From Calamus simplicifolius (Eukaryota; Streptophyta; Magnoliopsida; Arecales; Arecaceae): 64,000 bases of DNA. The stretch is taken from assembly GCA_900491605.1 (NCBI GenBank), contig UESW01004554.1:663787-727786 (forward strand), given 5' to 3'. Positions 44,745 through 57,561 of the stretch are shown here, one piece after another; position 1 is the first letter of the stretch; the number at the start of each line of letters is the position of its first letter. The translations under genes were made by a program, and so were the position numbers. The notes below the pieces were generated by a model, which made no database searches, was not told the origin of the DNA, and saw only the letters and a list, made by a program, of their open reading frames with translations.

Positions 44745-45228
44745 AAATCATTTTGCTAGACAGTGCTGGATCCGGTTTTATTATTAGAGGATCTGAGGGT
44801 GAGTTACTTGCAGCGGGTGGTCATGGATTCCTTGATATATCGGTCCCTATGGCAGAGCTTCAGGCTGCTTGGGCTGGTATCAGCTATGCCGTTTGTCATC
44901 GGCCTCTAGCAGATGTATTATTGAGGGAGATTCTCTCACGGTTATTCGCTGGATTCTTCGGGACGGGGATCTTCACTCTACCAATTCTCTGCTCCGTGCT
45001 ATCTAGGACTCTCTCCGGTCTTCTACGGTGCCTCGGATTCGCCATGTGTATAGGGAAGCCAGTGCTGCGGCTGATTGGATCGCTGGTATCGCAGCTCGCC
45101 ACCCTACCCCTTGGGTTTGGCATATAGGTGATCATGCCCTTTAATTTTGCAGCAAATCATGTATTCCGATCTTTCGAGTTTGACTCACGCGAGAGGTGTG
45201 ATCGCCCGCTTGTAACAAAAAAAAAATA
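44745..45228 (+). mobile_element. 5'-truncated LINE (L1-type) tail with RNase H domain
   Basis: The sequence encodes the RNase H domain at the end of plant LINE ORF2: GSGFIIRGSEGELLAAGG and MAELQAAWAGISYAV, then after a frameshift near 44920 EGDSLTVIRWIL with the acidic active-site residue, a TAG near 44992, and VPRIRHVYREASAAADWIAG. A short 3' tail ends in poly(A) at about 45218-45227. Poly(A), 5' truncation and the terminal RNase H fit target-primed insertion. No clear target duplication was found. Confidence 0.75.
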
Positions 45229-47256
45229 TTGTAAATCAATTTAAAATTTTCTCCTTAAATTATGTACCATAATTTGAAAAAATATTAAGAAAATCTTAAA
45301 TTAGGCATGATCACATAAGGCTATCAAAGATACTATAATCAGATAGGCCATTCAAGATGCTACAAATTAGTCGAAGCTTTGATGAATCATATCCCATGAT
45401 TTGAGAAATTATGACAAAAAAAATCTTAAATCAAGTATCAAGTTGTTAAGATAGGATTTTAAGGATGCTAGTTAGGTTAAGATTTTCTTGACATTTCATG
45501 TACTATAATTGAGAAATTATGAATTACTAAAATTTTTCTTGATGCAAAACAACATATTCCTTTTTATATATTTTTTTAATTTTTTGGTCAACTTGGATCG
45601 TGTATAAATTGTACTCAACATACAATGAAAAACTTGTCTTCCATTCTTTCATTTTTAATCTACATCCTTCTTTCCTCAAATAGCAACATAACTATAATCT
45701 CAATGCTGCTTCTAAGGTTGGAGATAGGGACTGCAATAATAGTTGGTGATTCTGCGAAGAGGTTGTTGATGAACAGAAATAAGCCCACAACTAAAATGAA
45801 TGAATGACCTGAAAGAAAACAGAGTTCTCGAAAGACATTTTTTAAAAGATTCTTAAGTTTCTTTTAACCCAAACTAATCGACATATTATGTCAATTAGTT
45901 AATTCCAAAAAGATTAGTTTAGATATTCCTTTTCCTCAAGTTTGCTACCTATCTTTGAAGTTAGTTGGCTATTTTTCTAAGATTCAGACTATTTTTTATT
46001 AAAAGCCACACACTCTTCGTAAAGGGGTATCTTACAAATAAATAATCAATAATTTCTAATGCAGCATTATAGGAGGAAGGATCGTTACTTGTAGACCAAA
46101 CTTTCTTCACTAAAACATCCTCAATATATAGTTGGTTCGTTAGAACTAGCCATAAAAGGACCTAATGCTTTAACTGGATAGCTACTTTTCATACTATCTT
46201 ATGGAATGGCCAGATCAATCCTCTGCAATTGAAGAATTTATAAAATAAGTTAACCAAAAAAAAAAAAAAAAACCACTACTGGGGAGCTTCCACACCATGG
46301 TATTAGCAATTATGATATATTCAACATGTCATGATAATTTGTATTCTTCCATTTCTTGTTTCTTCGCAAGAACTTGTGACATGGGTTGAAAGGAATTTTA
46401 TTCTATCTTTCCTTCATGCCTTTTTTCCCTTCTAGGAGTCTCAAATAATAGTTTGGGCATACGTGTTGCTGGATTTCAATGTTCTAGCTGGCATTTGCTC
46501 GACCAAGTTGCTTCTTGACCAAAATTTAGATTTCCCGTGATGATGATCATCAAAAACAAAGCCGGTGAGATATGCCACCACTCTTGAGTTAATCTAGCTT
46601 AATGGCCTTGGTATTGACTAATTGAAGAACCGACCTCATTAAGCTTCACAAGGAAAGGCACATATCCTGAAACGTTGAAATGTAGTAATGCTGGTGATAT
46701 TGTTCAGCTTGCACATGTTCTGTTCTTTTGCTTTTTCTTCACCTTTATTGGGTTATTTGGATCATAAATTGTTGGGTAAAACCTACATGATTAAAATCAC
46801 ATACCTCTCAAGATCTCAGACTGAAATTACGTGAGATCTTTTGAAGTTCTTTCACCTTCTCACAATCAGAAACTTAGTAACATATCAAACCATGGTTACC
46901 CTTCCATAACTTAAAGTTATCTCTCTTGTATCGTTAGATCCATGCTCCTAATTTTCTTCGCTGAGTATGAGAGTTCGACTTTGTGGTAGGCAGTTTTGTT
47001 AACTCAAAAATGCATTGCTAGAGTTTGGAAAACAAATCTAGGCTTCTTCATGCCAGGTTGACATGGGTTAGGCCGGGTCAGCCCATCATAGGCACCCAAT
47101 TAGATCCCAATGTGTAACATAAATAATGTCTCGACTTGCAATTCTAAAACATCTAATTTATCATATTTCAGAGTCCTCTTGCTTCTACTGCAGCATGCTA
47201 TTGGATGGCTTTAACTTTTGGACTCTTATCCTTATGCTCAGTCCTTTAGAAACAAG
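45229..47256. other. AT-rich intergenic DNA
   Basis: The only long tract is poly(A) near 46255-46275. A 60-codon frame at 45625-45807 is hydrophobic but has no recognised family. No transposon ends were identified. Confidence 0.5.
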
Positions 47257-47261
47257 GGTTG
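47257..47261. repeat. Left target-site duplication GGTTG of the chromovirus
   Basis: GGTTG precedes the 5' LTR and recurs right after the 3' LTR at 56951-56955. Confidence 0.9.
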
Positions 47262-49623
47262 TGTAACCCCTAGGATCTTAATTACCCGGGTCATGTGAAC
47301 CATGTTAGTGGCGATGGGAGTTTCTCCTTGATGACGCTTCACTCTCGGTGTGGCATTTTGATTCCCTTGAATTCCCTGATCCGAGGCGTCACCAGGGAGA
47401 TTAAAACGAGATGGAGGGTGACTCCCTCCTTCATCCGGACGCTCACCTCCTCCAGGTAATTCCCTGCCCGTCCTCCTAATTCCAGAGAGAGAGGGGATTA
47501 GAGACGAAGAGAGAGAGAGAGAGAGCCTGAGAGAGGAAGGAAGGGGGAGAGGGAGTGAGAGGGAGGAGCGGACCGTGCAGCCGGTCCGGTCCTTGGTTCG
47601 GGCCCGGCGGCGTGCCCGTCGCCTCGCCGGGCCTGAGCTCCGGTTGTGACTTCCACCGGCACCGGGCGTGCGTTTGGTGGAGGTCTGGCCGGCCATGGTG
47701 GCCGGCCATGCCGCCGGCACTGTAACAGGCCGCGACGGATCATAAGAGAGAAAGGAGATATATAAGAGAAATTAGAGAGAGAGAGAGTGAAGGAGGAGGC
47801 TGGCCGTGGTGGTGGCCGGCTTGGTTTGGCTAACGGCGGCCGGGCCGCCTCCAATTTGGCCGACCGTGCCACTGGCACAGTAAGTGCCGCGTGGGTGATG
47901 AAGGAAAGAAAAAGAGAGAGAGATAAATTGGAGGAAAAGAGAGAGAGGGAGGGGCTGGCCGCGGTGGCGGCCAGCTCCGATCTGGCCAATGGCGGCCGGG
48001 CCGCCTTGAATTTGGCCGGCGACGGCCTTGGCTGCCGGCATGGCTCTCCTCTGTTTCGGGTGAAACAGAGGAGCTTGGATTTGGTTCAATGGGCTGGCTG
48101 GGCCGTCCAAGTTTTGGGCCCTGCTTGGCCGGTTCATGTGGCCTTTTCGAGCAGGATTTTGGGCCCTATATTGGGCCGGGATTGGAAAAATAAAAATATG
48201 GCCCGAATCTAGGTTGATTCTAGTTTCTTGGGGTAATTTTGATTCCCCATTTGGGCGTTTATATTGAGAGATATTCGAGCCCAAAGTTGGGCCCGTGGAT
48301 TAGTCTGGGTAGAGTTTTAGGAGTCATTTTATTATTTAGATTATAGAGATTTAATTATGAAAAATGATGCTGTAGGTGCTCAAATGTCCAAGTAGCTGGT
48401 TTATCATTTGAAAATTGCGTACTGAGGTAAGTAAGCCAATTATTATAATTTTATAAATTATATAATTTATAAATTGTGGTATTTATAGTTTTATGCATAA
48501 TTATGAAATATGATAAAATGGAGTTTTATTGGTATTGATTATTTTAGAAATTGGTAAATTGTACCATGAGTATATAATTGAGTATTTGCTATAATTATTA
48601 TAGCCGGTGATATTTTGCAAAGTAATGGTTTTATATGTTTATGCAAAATATGAAGAAATATGATTATTTTAACTTTGCAAAATGAATTGGTACTATTGAT
48701 ATATTATATGCAATTGTTAAGAATGTACAAACCACTGTATATGTGATGTGAAAAGATTTTGATGATGCATAAAGTGTGACATGCATATTTTATGATGACA
48801 TTGAAATATACTTATATGTGTCGCCGCGGTTCTCATATGATGTGAAATGCTAAGTGATACATGACCCCCTCCACAGGGGAAGATATATGGAGGACACACA
48901 TCTGTATGATGTATTCTGATTGATTGTTTATGATATGAGACCCATCTCCACAGGAAAAGATATGTGGAGGACACACATCTAGAGGATGTGTTCTGAGTGA
49001 TTTTGATATGGCATAACGCTGATATCAGGACCCTCCTCTTAGGGGATATTTAAGAATGATGCACCAAGTTGGGTGTAGTAGGGCCGTGGGACATATAAGA
49101 CATATGAAAATAATGATTATATAGACAGTGGGTTTGTATACATTGCATATTCTGGTATTTATTGTATAAGCTTCCAAATTATTTGAGTTGATAATATGCA
49201 TATTCTGATAGCATGATAAATGTATTTGAAATTTGGAAGTTTTTGTGATTTGAAAATATTTTGATAAGATATGATGATATATGACTATTTTACATTATAT
49301 TAGGCTTACTTATTGAGTGTGAGCTCATGCAAATCTCACAATGTTTTTCAGAGCCTCAGGAGTGAAGAAGAATTTTTGGGGTTGATGGAGCTTCTAGTTA
49401 AATAAAATAGTTCCATAATGTTGATGTAACCCGGGTTATGCTTGTGTGTAGGGCTTGTAGCCCAAAACTTATAATTATGGTTTGTAATAAAGTATGGATT
49501 TGGATTGACTATTTATACCTATTACCTTAAATTATTTATTGTGTCAAAATTTGGGATGCCTTGCATGCCCGGCATGCAGCGGGTTGTCACCCTAGCTCAA
49601 AATTTTGGGTCCGGGGCGTGACA
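47262..49623 (+). repeat. 5' LTR of the chromovirus
   Basis: It starts TGTAACCCCTAGGATC and ends GGGGCGTGACA. It includes a GA-rich tract (47500-47530), a GC-rich block of GCCGGCC words (47580-48050) and AT-rich 3' sequence. Open frames in the GC-rich block have no domain and are chance frames. Confidence 0.93.
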
Positions 49624-49630
49624 GCTTTAG

Positions 49631-49642
49631 TGGTATCAGAGC
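49631..49642 (+). other. Primer-binding site, initiator Met tRNA
   Basis: TGGTATCAGAGC is the standard complement of the plant initiator methionine tRNA 3' end. It lies seven bases after the LTR. Confidence 0.9.
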
Positions 49643-49810
49643 CTGGTTTATGACCATAGAGACACTTGCATGATGATACTTTAGGCAAAATACTAAGATG
49701 ACATTGGGAGAATTATAACTTTATAGGAATTTTAGGTATTATGCTTTGAAAGCCTAAAATGTAAAATTTATAATGATATTAATGACAAACTAATTTAGCA
49801 GGAGATGTGA

Positions 49811-50977
49811 ATGGCTCGTCGCACTAGGAGTCAACAAAATGATGAAGACTCCCAGGTTGGTAATGCTGGTCAGCAGGGAGGTCAGGAAGCTACCGGTGGT
49901 TCTGGCCCTATCATTCAAGTTAGGACTGATCAGCAACGACTCCAGACCGAGATGCTTTAGGTTCTCTTGGGTATGGCACAGTTGATGCGGGACATGCAGC
50001 ATTAGATTTTACAGGCCTTGTCCACTCAGCCTGCTCCCATTGCCCCGCAGACTCAGTCTGCCCCTACCATTCCGCAACCCTAGCCTACCCCTCCTGCTCC
50101 ACAAACACAGCCAGTCTTACCTACTCACCCTGCACCATTGACCCAGCCTACTCCACCTCAACCCTGGGTAGGGGTTGGCCGCAGCTTTGCAGATTTCAAA
50201 AAGTCTGCCCCTGCCCCTTTCTTTGGATCCACCAACCCTGTTGATGCTGAGCGGTGGATGCGAGATATGGAGAAGGCTTTTACGGCCCATGGTAGCCAGG
50301 AGTTGGAGCGGATCAAATTTGCCACCTATCTTCTCCAAGGAGAGGCTTATGATTGGTGGTTAGTTGAGGAGCAGCGACGGGGTGGATAGGTTATCTCTTG
50401 GGGAGAGTTTCGGGAGGCCTTTTTCGACAAATACTTCCCCAGGAGTGTGCAGAGACAGATGGAACCAGAGTTTATCAAATTGGAGCAAATGAATCTTTCT
50501 GTGGCCCAATATGAAGCTGATTCACCAGGTTGGCCCGATTTGCTCCAAATATTGTAACCAATGAGATGGCCAAGATCACTAGATTCACTGAGGGACTGCG
50601 ATCCAGATTGAGGCAAGCAGTCAAGGCATTTGAGCTTCTCACTTACAGTGCTGTAGTGAATAAGGCCTTGGTAATTGAGAGGGATATGAATGCTGTTCAG
50701 AGGGATTGGGAGTAGTAGAGGAAGAGAAAAGAACCTATTTCTGGCCAACCCCCAGCTCAGGCCAAGAAAAGAGGTGCACATCAGGCCCGGCAGGACAACA
50801 GAACAAGGAGACTCGTTGCCTTCGCTGTGGAACTTCCACCCAGGAAGGCCTTGCCGTGATATGTCTGGTGCCTGCTTCCTCTGTGGGAAGACTGATCACA
50901 AGATGGCCACCTGTCCCCTTCGGAAGGATCAACAGCCCTCTTCTAGTCAAGGGATGAGTCAGCAGCATCAGCAGTAG
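49811..50977 (+). pseudogene. Chromovirus gag
   Basis: The frame starts MARRTRSQQNDEDSQVGNAG at 49811 and is interrupted by TAG at 49958, 50003, 50081 and 50387. The capsid core reads FADFKKSAPAPFFGSTNPVD, AERWMRDMEKAFTAHG and EFREAFFDKYFPRSVQRQ. A one-base loss near 50520 shifts the frame to FAPNIVTNEMAKITRF; two adjacent TAGs follow at 50713-50718. The zinc knuckle CFLCGKTDHKMATC lies near 50870-50910 in another frame, ending at TAG 50975. Gag would package element RNA. Confidence 0.88.
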
Positions 50978-51127
50978 CCACCGAGAATCCAGGGGAGGGT
51001 CTTTACCCTCACTCGGCAGGATGCTGCCGCCTCTAATTCTATGGTGACAGGTATACCATTTAATTTCATATCTGATATTACATTCTTAGTGCAATACATT
51101 GATAGATAATCTTTAATGTTTTAATGT

Positions 51128-51517
51128 TAAAATAAATTACACTTATGTCCATGAATGATTATAGTAGGCACTGCTTATGCTCAAACTTTAATTGATCAGG
51201 GTGCCACACATTCTTTCATATCTGACATCTATCTTGACAAGAATGCATCATTGACACCCATTTCTTTGGAACAAGAGTTGCATATTGCTTTTCCAAATGG
51301 AGATATTATGAAGGTTGACACAGTATACAAATCCTGCCCAATTGTCTTGGAGGATAGGAGGTTGAATGCTGATCTAATTATCCTTCCACTGAGGTTCTTT
51401 GATGTTATCCTTGGAATGGATTGGTTGGCCTCCTATCATGCTTCAGTGGACTGCTTCAGGAAGATTATCAACTTCAAGATTCCTAGTCAGCCTGAATTCA
51501 GTTTTACTGGTCGTTAG
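51128..51517 (+). pseudogene. Chromovirus aspartic protease, active site altered
   Basis: The open frame holds a protease with LIDQGATHSFIS (51188-51223), where the usual catalytic triad is Asp-Ser-Gly; here Gln replaces Ser (codon 51197-51199). DVILGMDWLASYHASVDC follows. It ends at a TAG (51515-51517). An AT-rich stretch (51050-51130) separates it from gag and may be a small insertion. Confidence 0.8.
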
Positions 51518-51529
51518 AAACACATAGCT

Positions 51530-53154
51530 CCAGTGTTCATATCGGCGCTGCAGGCTGGAAGTTGCCTGATGAATGATGGTCAAGGATTTCTTGTTGTAGT
51601 CAAGGACCTTCAGCAGGAAGAGACCAAGTTAGAGGATATTCCTATAGTTTGAGAATTCCCTGATGTCTTCCCTGATGATTTGACTGATTTGTCCCCTGAT
51701 CGGGAAGTCAAATTCTCCATTGATTTAGTTTCTAGAACTGGACCTATATCCAAGGCCCCTTACCGCATGGCTCCAGCTAAATTAAAGGAATTGAAGGATC
51801 AGTTGCAAGAGCTCTTAGATCGGGGATTTATCAGACCTAGTATGTCTCCTTGGGGTGCTCCAGTTCTATTTGTTAAGAAGAAGGATGGCAGTCTTTGGCT
51901 CTGCATTGATTACCGAAAAATCAATAAAGTAACAGTGCGGAATAAGTACCCTCTGCCAAGGATTGATGACTTGTTTGATCAACTCCAAGGAGCCCGGATA
52001 TTCTCAAGGATTGATCTTAGGTCAGGGTATCATCAACTCAAAGTCAAGGAAGGGGATGTGCCTAAGACAACATTTAGGACAAGATATGGCCATTATGAGT
52101 TCTTGGTGATGCCGTTTGGGTTAACTAATGCCCCAACAGTATTCATGGATTTGATGAATAGAATTTTTAAACTATACTTGGATTAGTTTGTGGTGGTTTT
52201 CATTGATGATATTTTGATATATTCCAAGAGCCATAAGGAGCATGAGGATCACATGAGAATCGTACTTCAGATTCTTCGAAAAAAAGACTTTATGCCAAGC
52301 TGCTGAAGTGTGAGTTTTGGTTGGAGCAAGTATCTTTCTTGGGTCATATAATCTCTAAAGATGGCATTTCTGTGGATCCGAAAAAGATTGAAGCTATCAT
52401 TAGCTGGAGCCGACCTTCCAATGTGGCAGAAGTCAGAAGCTTCTTGGGCCTAGCCGGGTACTACCGTAAATTTGTAGAGGACTTCACTCGCAATGCTCTA
52501 CCCCTAACTCGCTTAACTCAAAAGCAAGTGAAGTTTGATTGGACAGAGGAATGTGAGAAAAGTTTTCAGGAGTTAAAGCAGTGCTTGGTGTCAGCTCCCA
52601 TTCTTGTTCTTCCGACAGGATTTGAGGGATTTACTCTATATACTGATGCCTCTCGGAAAGGATTGGGTTGTGTTCTGATGCAGAATGGAAAGGTGATAGC
52701 CTATGCCTCCAGACAACTAAAGCCTTATGAGCAGAATTATCCTACTCATGATCTGGAATTGGTTGCTGTAGTTTTTGCCCTGAAGATTTGGCGGCATTAT
52801 CTATATGGAGTATCGTGTGATGTGTATACAGATCATAAGAGTCTAAAGTACATTTTCACACAGAGGGAGCTGAACTTGAGACAGAGGAGGTGGTTGGAGC
52901 TACTAAAGGACTATGACCTGACCCTGCACTATCATCCTGGAAAGGCTAATGTAGTAGCTGATGCTTTGAGCAGAAAATCCTCTTCTGAGTTAACTGCTAT
53001 GATTACTTTCCAGCCTCATATATTGAGGGACCTTGAGAGGTGGGAGGTTGGATTGAGAGTACAGCGGTTTGATGGGCATGTTGCAGCACTTGTGCTTCAG
53101 CCGACCCTAGTTGACAGGATCAAGTCCTCCCAGAATGATGATCCAGATTTATAA
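51530..53154 (+). pseudogene. Chromovirus reverse transcriptase and RNase H
   Basis: The frame passes a TGA at 51650, then EFPDVFPDDLTDLSPDREVK leads into RT: KKDGSLWLCIDYRKINKV, YPLPRIDDLFDQLQGA, RIDLRSGYHQLKVKEGDVPK and MPFGLTNAPTVFMDLMN. A TAG at 52184-52186 lies just before the catalytic FVVVFIDDILIYSKS. A frameshift near 52283 leads to the connection and RNase H (52321-53154): GFTLYTDASRKGLGCVLMQN, ASRQLKPYEQNYPTHDLELV and YTDHKSLKYIFTQRELNLRQ. It ends at a TAA (53152-53154). Confidence 0.9.
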
Positions 53155-54557
53155 AAGATTAAAGAAGATGTGCAGTCAGGAGTTCAGAATGAATTTTATA
53201 TAATGGAGGATGGAACCTTAAAATTTGAAGGAAGACTTTGTGTGCCAAACATGGAGGAGCTAAAGGCCGATATTTTGAAGGAGGCTCACTACTCTCCCTA
53301 TACTGTGCATCCAGGTGGCACTAAGATGTACAGAGACTTAAAGGAAAATTTTTGGTGGAAAGGTATGAAGAGGGAGATTGCTCAGTATGTGGCCAAGTGC
53401 TTGGTGTGTCAGCGAGTGAAGGCCGAACATCAAAGGCCTGCGGAACCTCTTCAGTCTCTAATGATTCCTCAGTGGAAATGGAAAATTATCACAATGGACT
53501 TTGTGACTGGTCTGCCAAAAACTCCTAGGAGTAATGATGCAGTATGGGTTATTATGGACAGACTAACAAAATCAGCTCATTTCTTACCTTTCACAGTTGG
53601 GGTCTCTAGTGAAAGATTGACTATTTGTATATTGAGCAGATCATGAGACTCCATGGTGTTCCTGTATCTATTGTATCTGATAGGGATACTAGGTTTGTGT
53701 CTCAATTCTGGAAGAGTCTTCATAGGGCTATGTGAACCAAATTAAATTTCAGTATATCCTATCATCCCCAGTCAGATGGACAATCAGAGATGACCATACA
53801 GATTCTAGAAGACATGTTGCGAGCCTGTGTGATGGATTTGGGTGGAGCATGGGACAACCACCTACCTTTAGTGGAGTTTGCCTATAATAATAGTTACCAG
53901 GCCAGTATCCAGATGGCTCCGTTCGAAGCTCTGTATGGCAGGAGGTGCAGATCTCCTTTATGTTGGGATGATGTGGGGGAGAGGAAATTGCTAGGCCATG
54001 AGCTGGTTCAGCAGACAGTTGATAAGGTGCAATTGATCAGGGAGCGTCTTTGTACAGCTCAGAGCAGGTAGAAGAGTTATGCTGATGTCAGAAGGAGAGA
54101 ACTGGAATTTTAGGTTGGAGACCATATTTTCTTAAGGGTATCACCAACCAAGGATGTGATGAGATTTGGGATCAGAGGAAAGCTGAGTCCACGTTATATT
54201 AGACCTTTTGAAATCTTGAGTAGAGTTAGGGAGGTAGCTTACAGCATGGCACTACCTCCGATTCTATCAGGTGTGCACAATGTGTTTCATGTCTCTATGT
54301 TGAGGAGATATATTTCCGACCCCAGCCATGTAATAGAATATGAGCCTATTCAGTTGAGAAAAGATTTATCTTATGATGAGCATCCTGTGCGTGTCGTGGA
54401 ACGCAAGGATCAGGTTCTGATACGGCGTACTATTCCCTATGTCAAAGTATAGTGGAGCAATTATTCTGAGAGGGAGGCTACATGGGAACTTGAAGAAGAA
54501 ATGGAAAAGAAGTATCCACTTTTATTTGCAGGTAAATTATCTATCCCAGATTGTTGA
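53155..54557 (+). pseudogene. Chromovirus integrase with chromodomain-like C-terminus
   Basis: The H2C2 zinc finger (HYSPYTVHPGGTKMYRDL, CLVCQRVKAEHQRP) is followed by the core: MDFVTGLPKTPRSNDAVWVI gives the first Asp, SDRDTRFVSQFWKSL the second, and SDGQSEMTIQ the Glu. Breaks: frameshift near 53623, TGA at 53733, TAG at 54069 and 54111. The C-terminal part has FGIRGKLSPRYIRPFEIL and VHNVFHVSMLRRYISDPSHV, then a chromodomain-like tail VRVVERKDQVLIRRTIPYVK, TAG at 54450, and WSNYSEREATWELEEEM. Such tails direct chromoviruses to heterochromatin. Confidence 0.88.
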
Positions 54558-54627
54558 CTTTGAATAGAACCTATTTGGATTCTATAGTTTAATTAAAGTG
54601 TATCAATTTCGAGGCCAAAATTTTTAT

Positions 54628-54640
54628 AAGGAGGGGAGAA
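54628..54640 (+). other. Polypurine tract of the chromovirus
   Basis: AAGGAGGGGAGAA directly precedes the 3' LTR. Confidence 0.85.
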
Positions 54641-56950
54641 TGTAACCTCCGGAATCTTAATTACCCGGGTCATGTGAACCATGTTAGTGGCGATGGGAGT
54701 TTCTCCCTGCTGACGCTTCGCTCTTGGCGTGGCATTTTGATTCCCCCAAATTCCCTGATCCGAGGCGTCACCAGGGAGATTAAAATGAGATGGAGGATGA
54801 CTCCCTCCTTCATCCGGACGCTCACCTCCTCCACGTAATTCCCTGCCCGTCCTCCTAATTCCAGAGAGAGAGGGGATTAGAGATGAATCAAGAGAGAGAG
54901 AGCCTGAGAGAGGAAGGAAGGGGGAGAGGAGAGAGAGGGAGGAGCGGACAGTGCAGCCGGTTCATCCTTGGTTCGGGCACGACGACGTGCCCATCGCCTC
55001 GCCGGGCCTGAGCTCCAGTCTATGGCTTCCATCGGCACCGGGCGTGCGTCCGGCCGGCCATGGTGGCCGGACATGCCGCCGGCATGAGAGAAAGGGAGAT
55101 ATATGAGAGAAATTAGAGAGAGAGTGAAGGGGGGAGGCCGGCCGTGGTGGCGGCCGGCTTTGGTCCGACAAACGGCGGCTGGGGCGCCTCCAATTTGGCC
55201 GATCGTGCCGCCGGCACAGTAAGTGTTGCGCGGGTGATGAAGGAAAGAAAAAGAGAGAGAGAAATTGGAGGAAAAGAGAGAGAGAGAGGGGCTGACCATG
55301 GCGGTGGCCGGCTCCGGTCCGGCCAACGGCGGCCGGGCCACCTCGAATTTGGCTGGCGGTGGCCCTGGCCACCGGCATGGCTCTCCTCTGTTTCGGGTGA
55401 AACATAGGAGCTAGAATTTGGTTCAATGGGCTAGCTGGGCCGTCCAAGTTTTGGGCCCTACTGGGCCGGTTCATGTGACCTTTTTGAGAAGGATTTTGGG
55501 CCCTATATTGGGCTGGGATTGGCAAAATAAAAATATGGCCCGAATCTAGGTTGATTCTAGTTTCTTGGGGTAATTTTGATTCCTTATTTGGGTGTTTATA
55601 TTGGGAGATATTCGAGCCCAAAGTTGGGCCCGTGGATTAGTCTGGGTAGAGTTTTAGGAGTCATTTTATTATTTAGATTATAGAGATTTAATTATGGAAA
55701 ATGATGCTGTAGGTGCCCAGATGTCCAAGTAGCTGGTTTATCATTTGAAATTTGCGTAATGAGGTAAGTAAACCAATTATTATAATTTCATAAATTATGT
55801 AATTTATAAATTATGGTATTTATAGTTTTATGCATAATTATGAAATATGATAAAATGGAGTTTTATTGGTATTGATTATTTTAGAAATTGGTAAATTATA
55901 CCATGAGTATATAATTGAGTATTTGCTATAATTATTATAGCCGGTGATATTTTGCAAAGTAATGGTGTTATATGTTTATGCAAAATATGAAGAAATATGA
56001 TTATTTTAACTTTGCAAAATGAATTGGTACTATTGATATATTATATGCAATTGTTAAGAATGTACAAACCACTGTATATGTGATGTGAAAAGATTTTGAT
56101 GATGCATAATGTGTGATATGCATATTTTATGATGATATTGAAATATACTTATATGTGTCGCCGCGGTTCTCATATGATGTGAAATGCCAAGTGATATGTG
56201 ACCCCTCTACAGGGGAAGATATGTGGAGGACACACATCTGTAGGATGTGTTTTGATTGATTGTTTATGATACGGGATCCATCTTCACAGGGGAAGATATG
56301 TGGAGGATACATCTAGAGGATGTGTTCTGAGTGATTTTGATATGGCATAACGCTGGTACCAGGACCCTCCTCTTAGGGGATATTTAAGAATGATGCGCCA
56401 AGTTGGGTGTAGTAGGGCCGTGGGACATATAAGACATATGAAAACAATGATTATATAGACAGTGGGTTTGTATACATTGCATATTATGGTATTTATTGTA
56501 TAAGCTTCCAAATTATTTGAGTTGATAATATGCATATTCTGATAGCATGATAAATGTATTTGAAATTTGGAAGTTTTTGTGATTTGAAAATATTTTGATA
56601 AGATATGATGATATATGACTATTTTACATTATATTAGGCTTACTTATTGAGTGTGAGCTTATGTAAATCTTACAATGTTTTTCGGAGCCTCAGGAGTGAA
56701 GAAGGATTTTTAGGGTTGATGGAGCTTCTAGTTAAATAAAATAGTTCATAATGTTGATGTAACCCCGGTTATGCTTGTGTGTGGGCTTGTAGCCCAAAAC
56801 TTATAATTATGGTTTGTAATAAAGTTTGGATTTTGATTGACTATTTATACCTATTGCCTTAAATTATTTATTGTGTCAAAATTTGGGACGCCTTGCATGC
56901 CCGGCATGGGTTGTCATCCAAGCTCAAAATTTTGGGTTTGGGGCGTGACA
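54641..56950 (+). repeat. 3' LTR of the chromovirus
   Basis: It starts TGTAACCTCCGGAATC and ends GGGGCGTGACA. It is colinear with the 5' LTR but about 50 bp shorter, partly through a deletion near 55080 in the GC-rich block. Confidence 0.93.
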
Positions 56951-56955
56951 GGTTG
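56951..56955. repeat. Right target-site duplication GGTTG of the chromovirus
   Basis: It is identical to 47257-47261. Confidence 0.9.
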
Positions 56956-57561
56956 TCATGTCCTTTTTCTCATTCATTTATTTAGCTCAAAAAGATGTAG
57001 TGCTTCAAGCATACAAAGAAATCCATCAGATGTTTCTTATATATATGGTGCCTTGGCAATTGAAGCAGACTTGATTCCTCTTCTTATGCAAGCAATTCTA
57101 TACCTTCCTTTTCTAGAGTTGGTAGGCTTTTGAAATTGATTATAGCATTTTCTTTTTCCTTCTTTTCTTTTGAGAAGTGAAATTGACTCTAGCATCGCCA
57201 TACCAATAATAGCATTGCTTCGATGAAAGATCCAAACATGGTTGATGCCTGACAAAAGGGATTCAAATCTTCTTATCACTGTCATTTGATGCTAAACTTC
57301 TTCAGCTCAGCTAACAAATTCTTTCATTCTTCTGGGGAACATCCTTCTTTATGTTCCTTGCTGTTTAGGAGAGGATGTTCTTTTAGTAAATCCACTGACA
57401 TCATGCTTTTCCTTTAACACTGTTCCTTCTCTTTTGCCATTTTTTTAATCCCCCTAAAGATGAAAGCATTTCATTCCACAAACCAATCATCACCTTATAT
57501 CATCCCCCCACCCCCCACATTTACATGTAATCCATAATGCGGTTTCAGCCTTTGTGAGATT

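Larger units (their letters stand above)
47262..56950 (+). mobile_element. Full-length Ty3/gypsy chromovirus, Tekay/Del-like (9.7 kb)
   Basis: The LTRs (2362 and 2310 bp) start TGTAAC and end GCGTGACA, with GGTTG target duplications. The initiator-Met primer site follows the 5' LTR and a polypurine tract precedes the 3' LTR. The interior holds gag with a CCHC knuckle, protease, RT, RNase H, integrase and a C-terminal chromodomain-like tail. Long LTRs, the chromodomain and protein motifs fit the Tekay/Del lineage. The LTRs are visibly more alike than those of Tat element 1, so it is probably younger, yet the coding frame has about a dozen TAG stops and several frameshifts. Confidence 0.93.

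Noticed and set aside
47498..48284. Minus- and plus-strand open frames in the chromovirus LTRs (also 47238-47720, 54877-55621)
   Set aside because: They lie in the GC-rich, GA-rich part of both LTRs, are low-complexity, and the two LTR copies do not conserve them.
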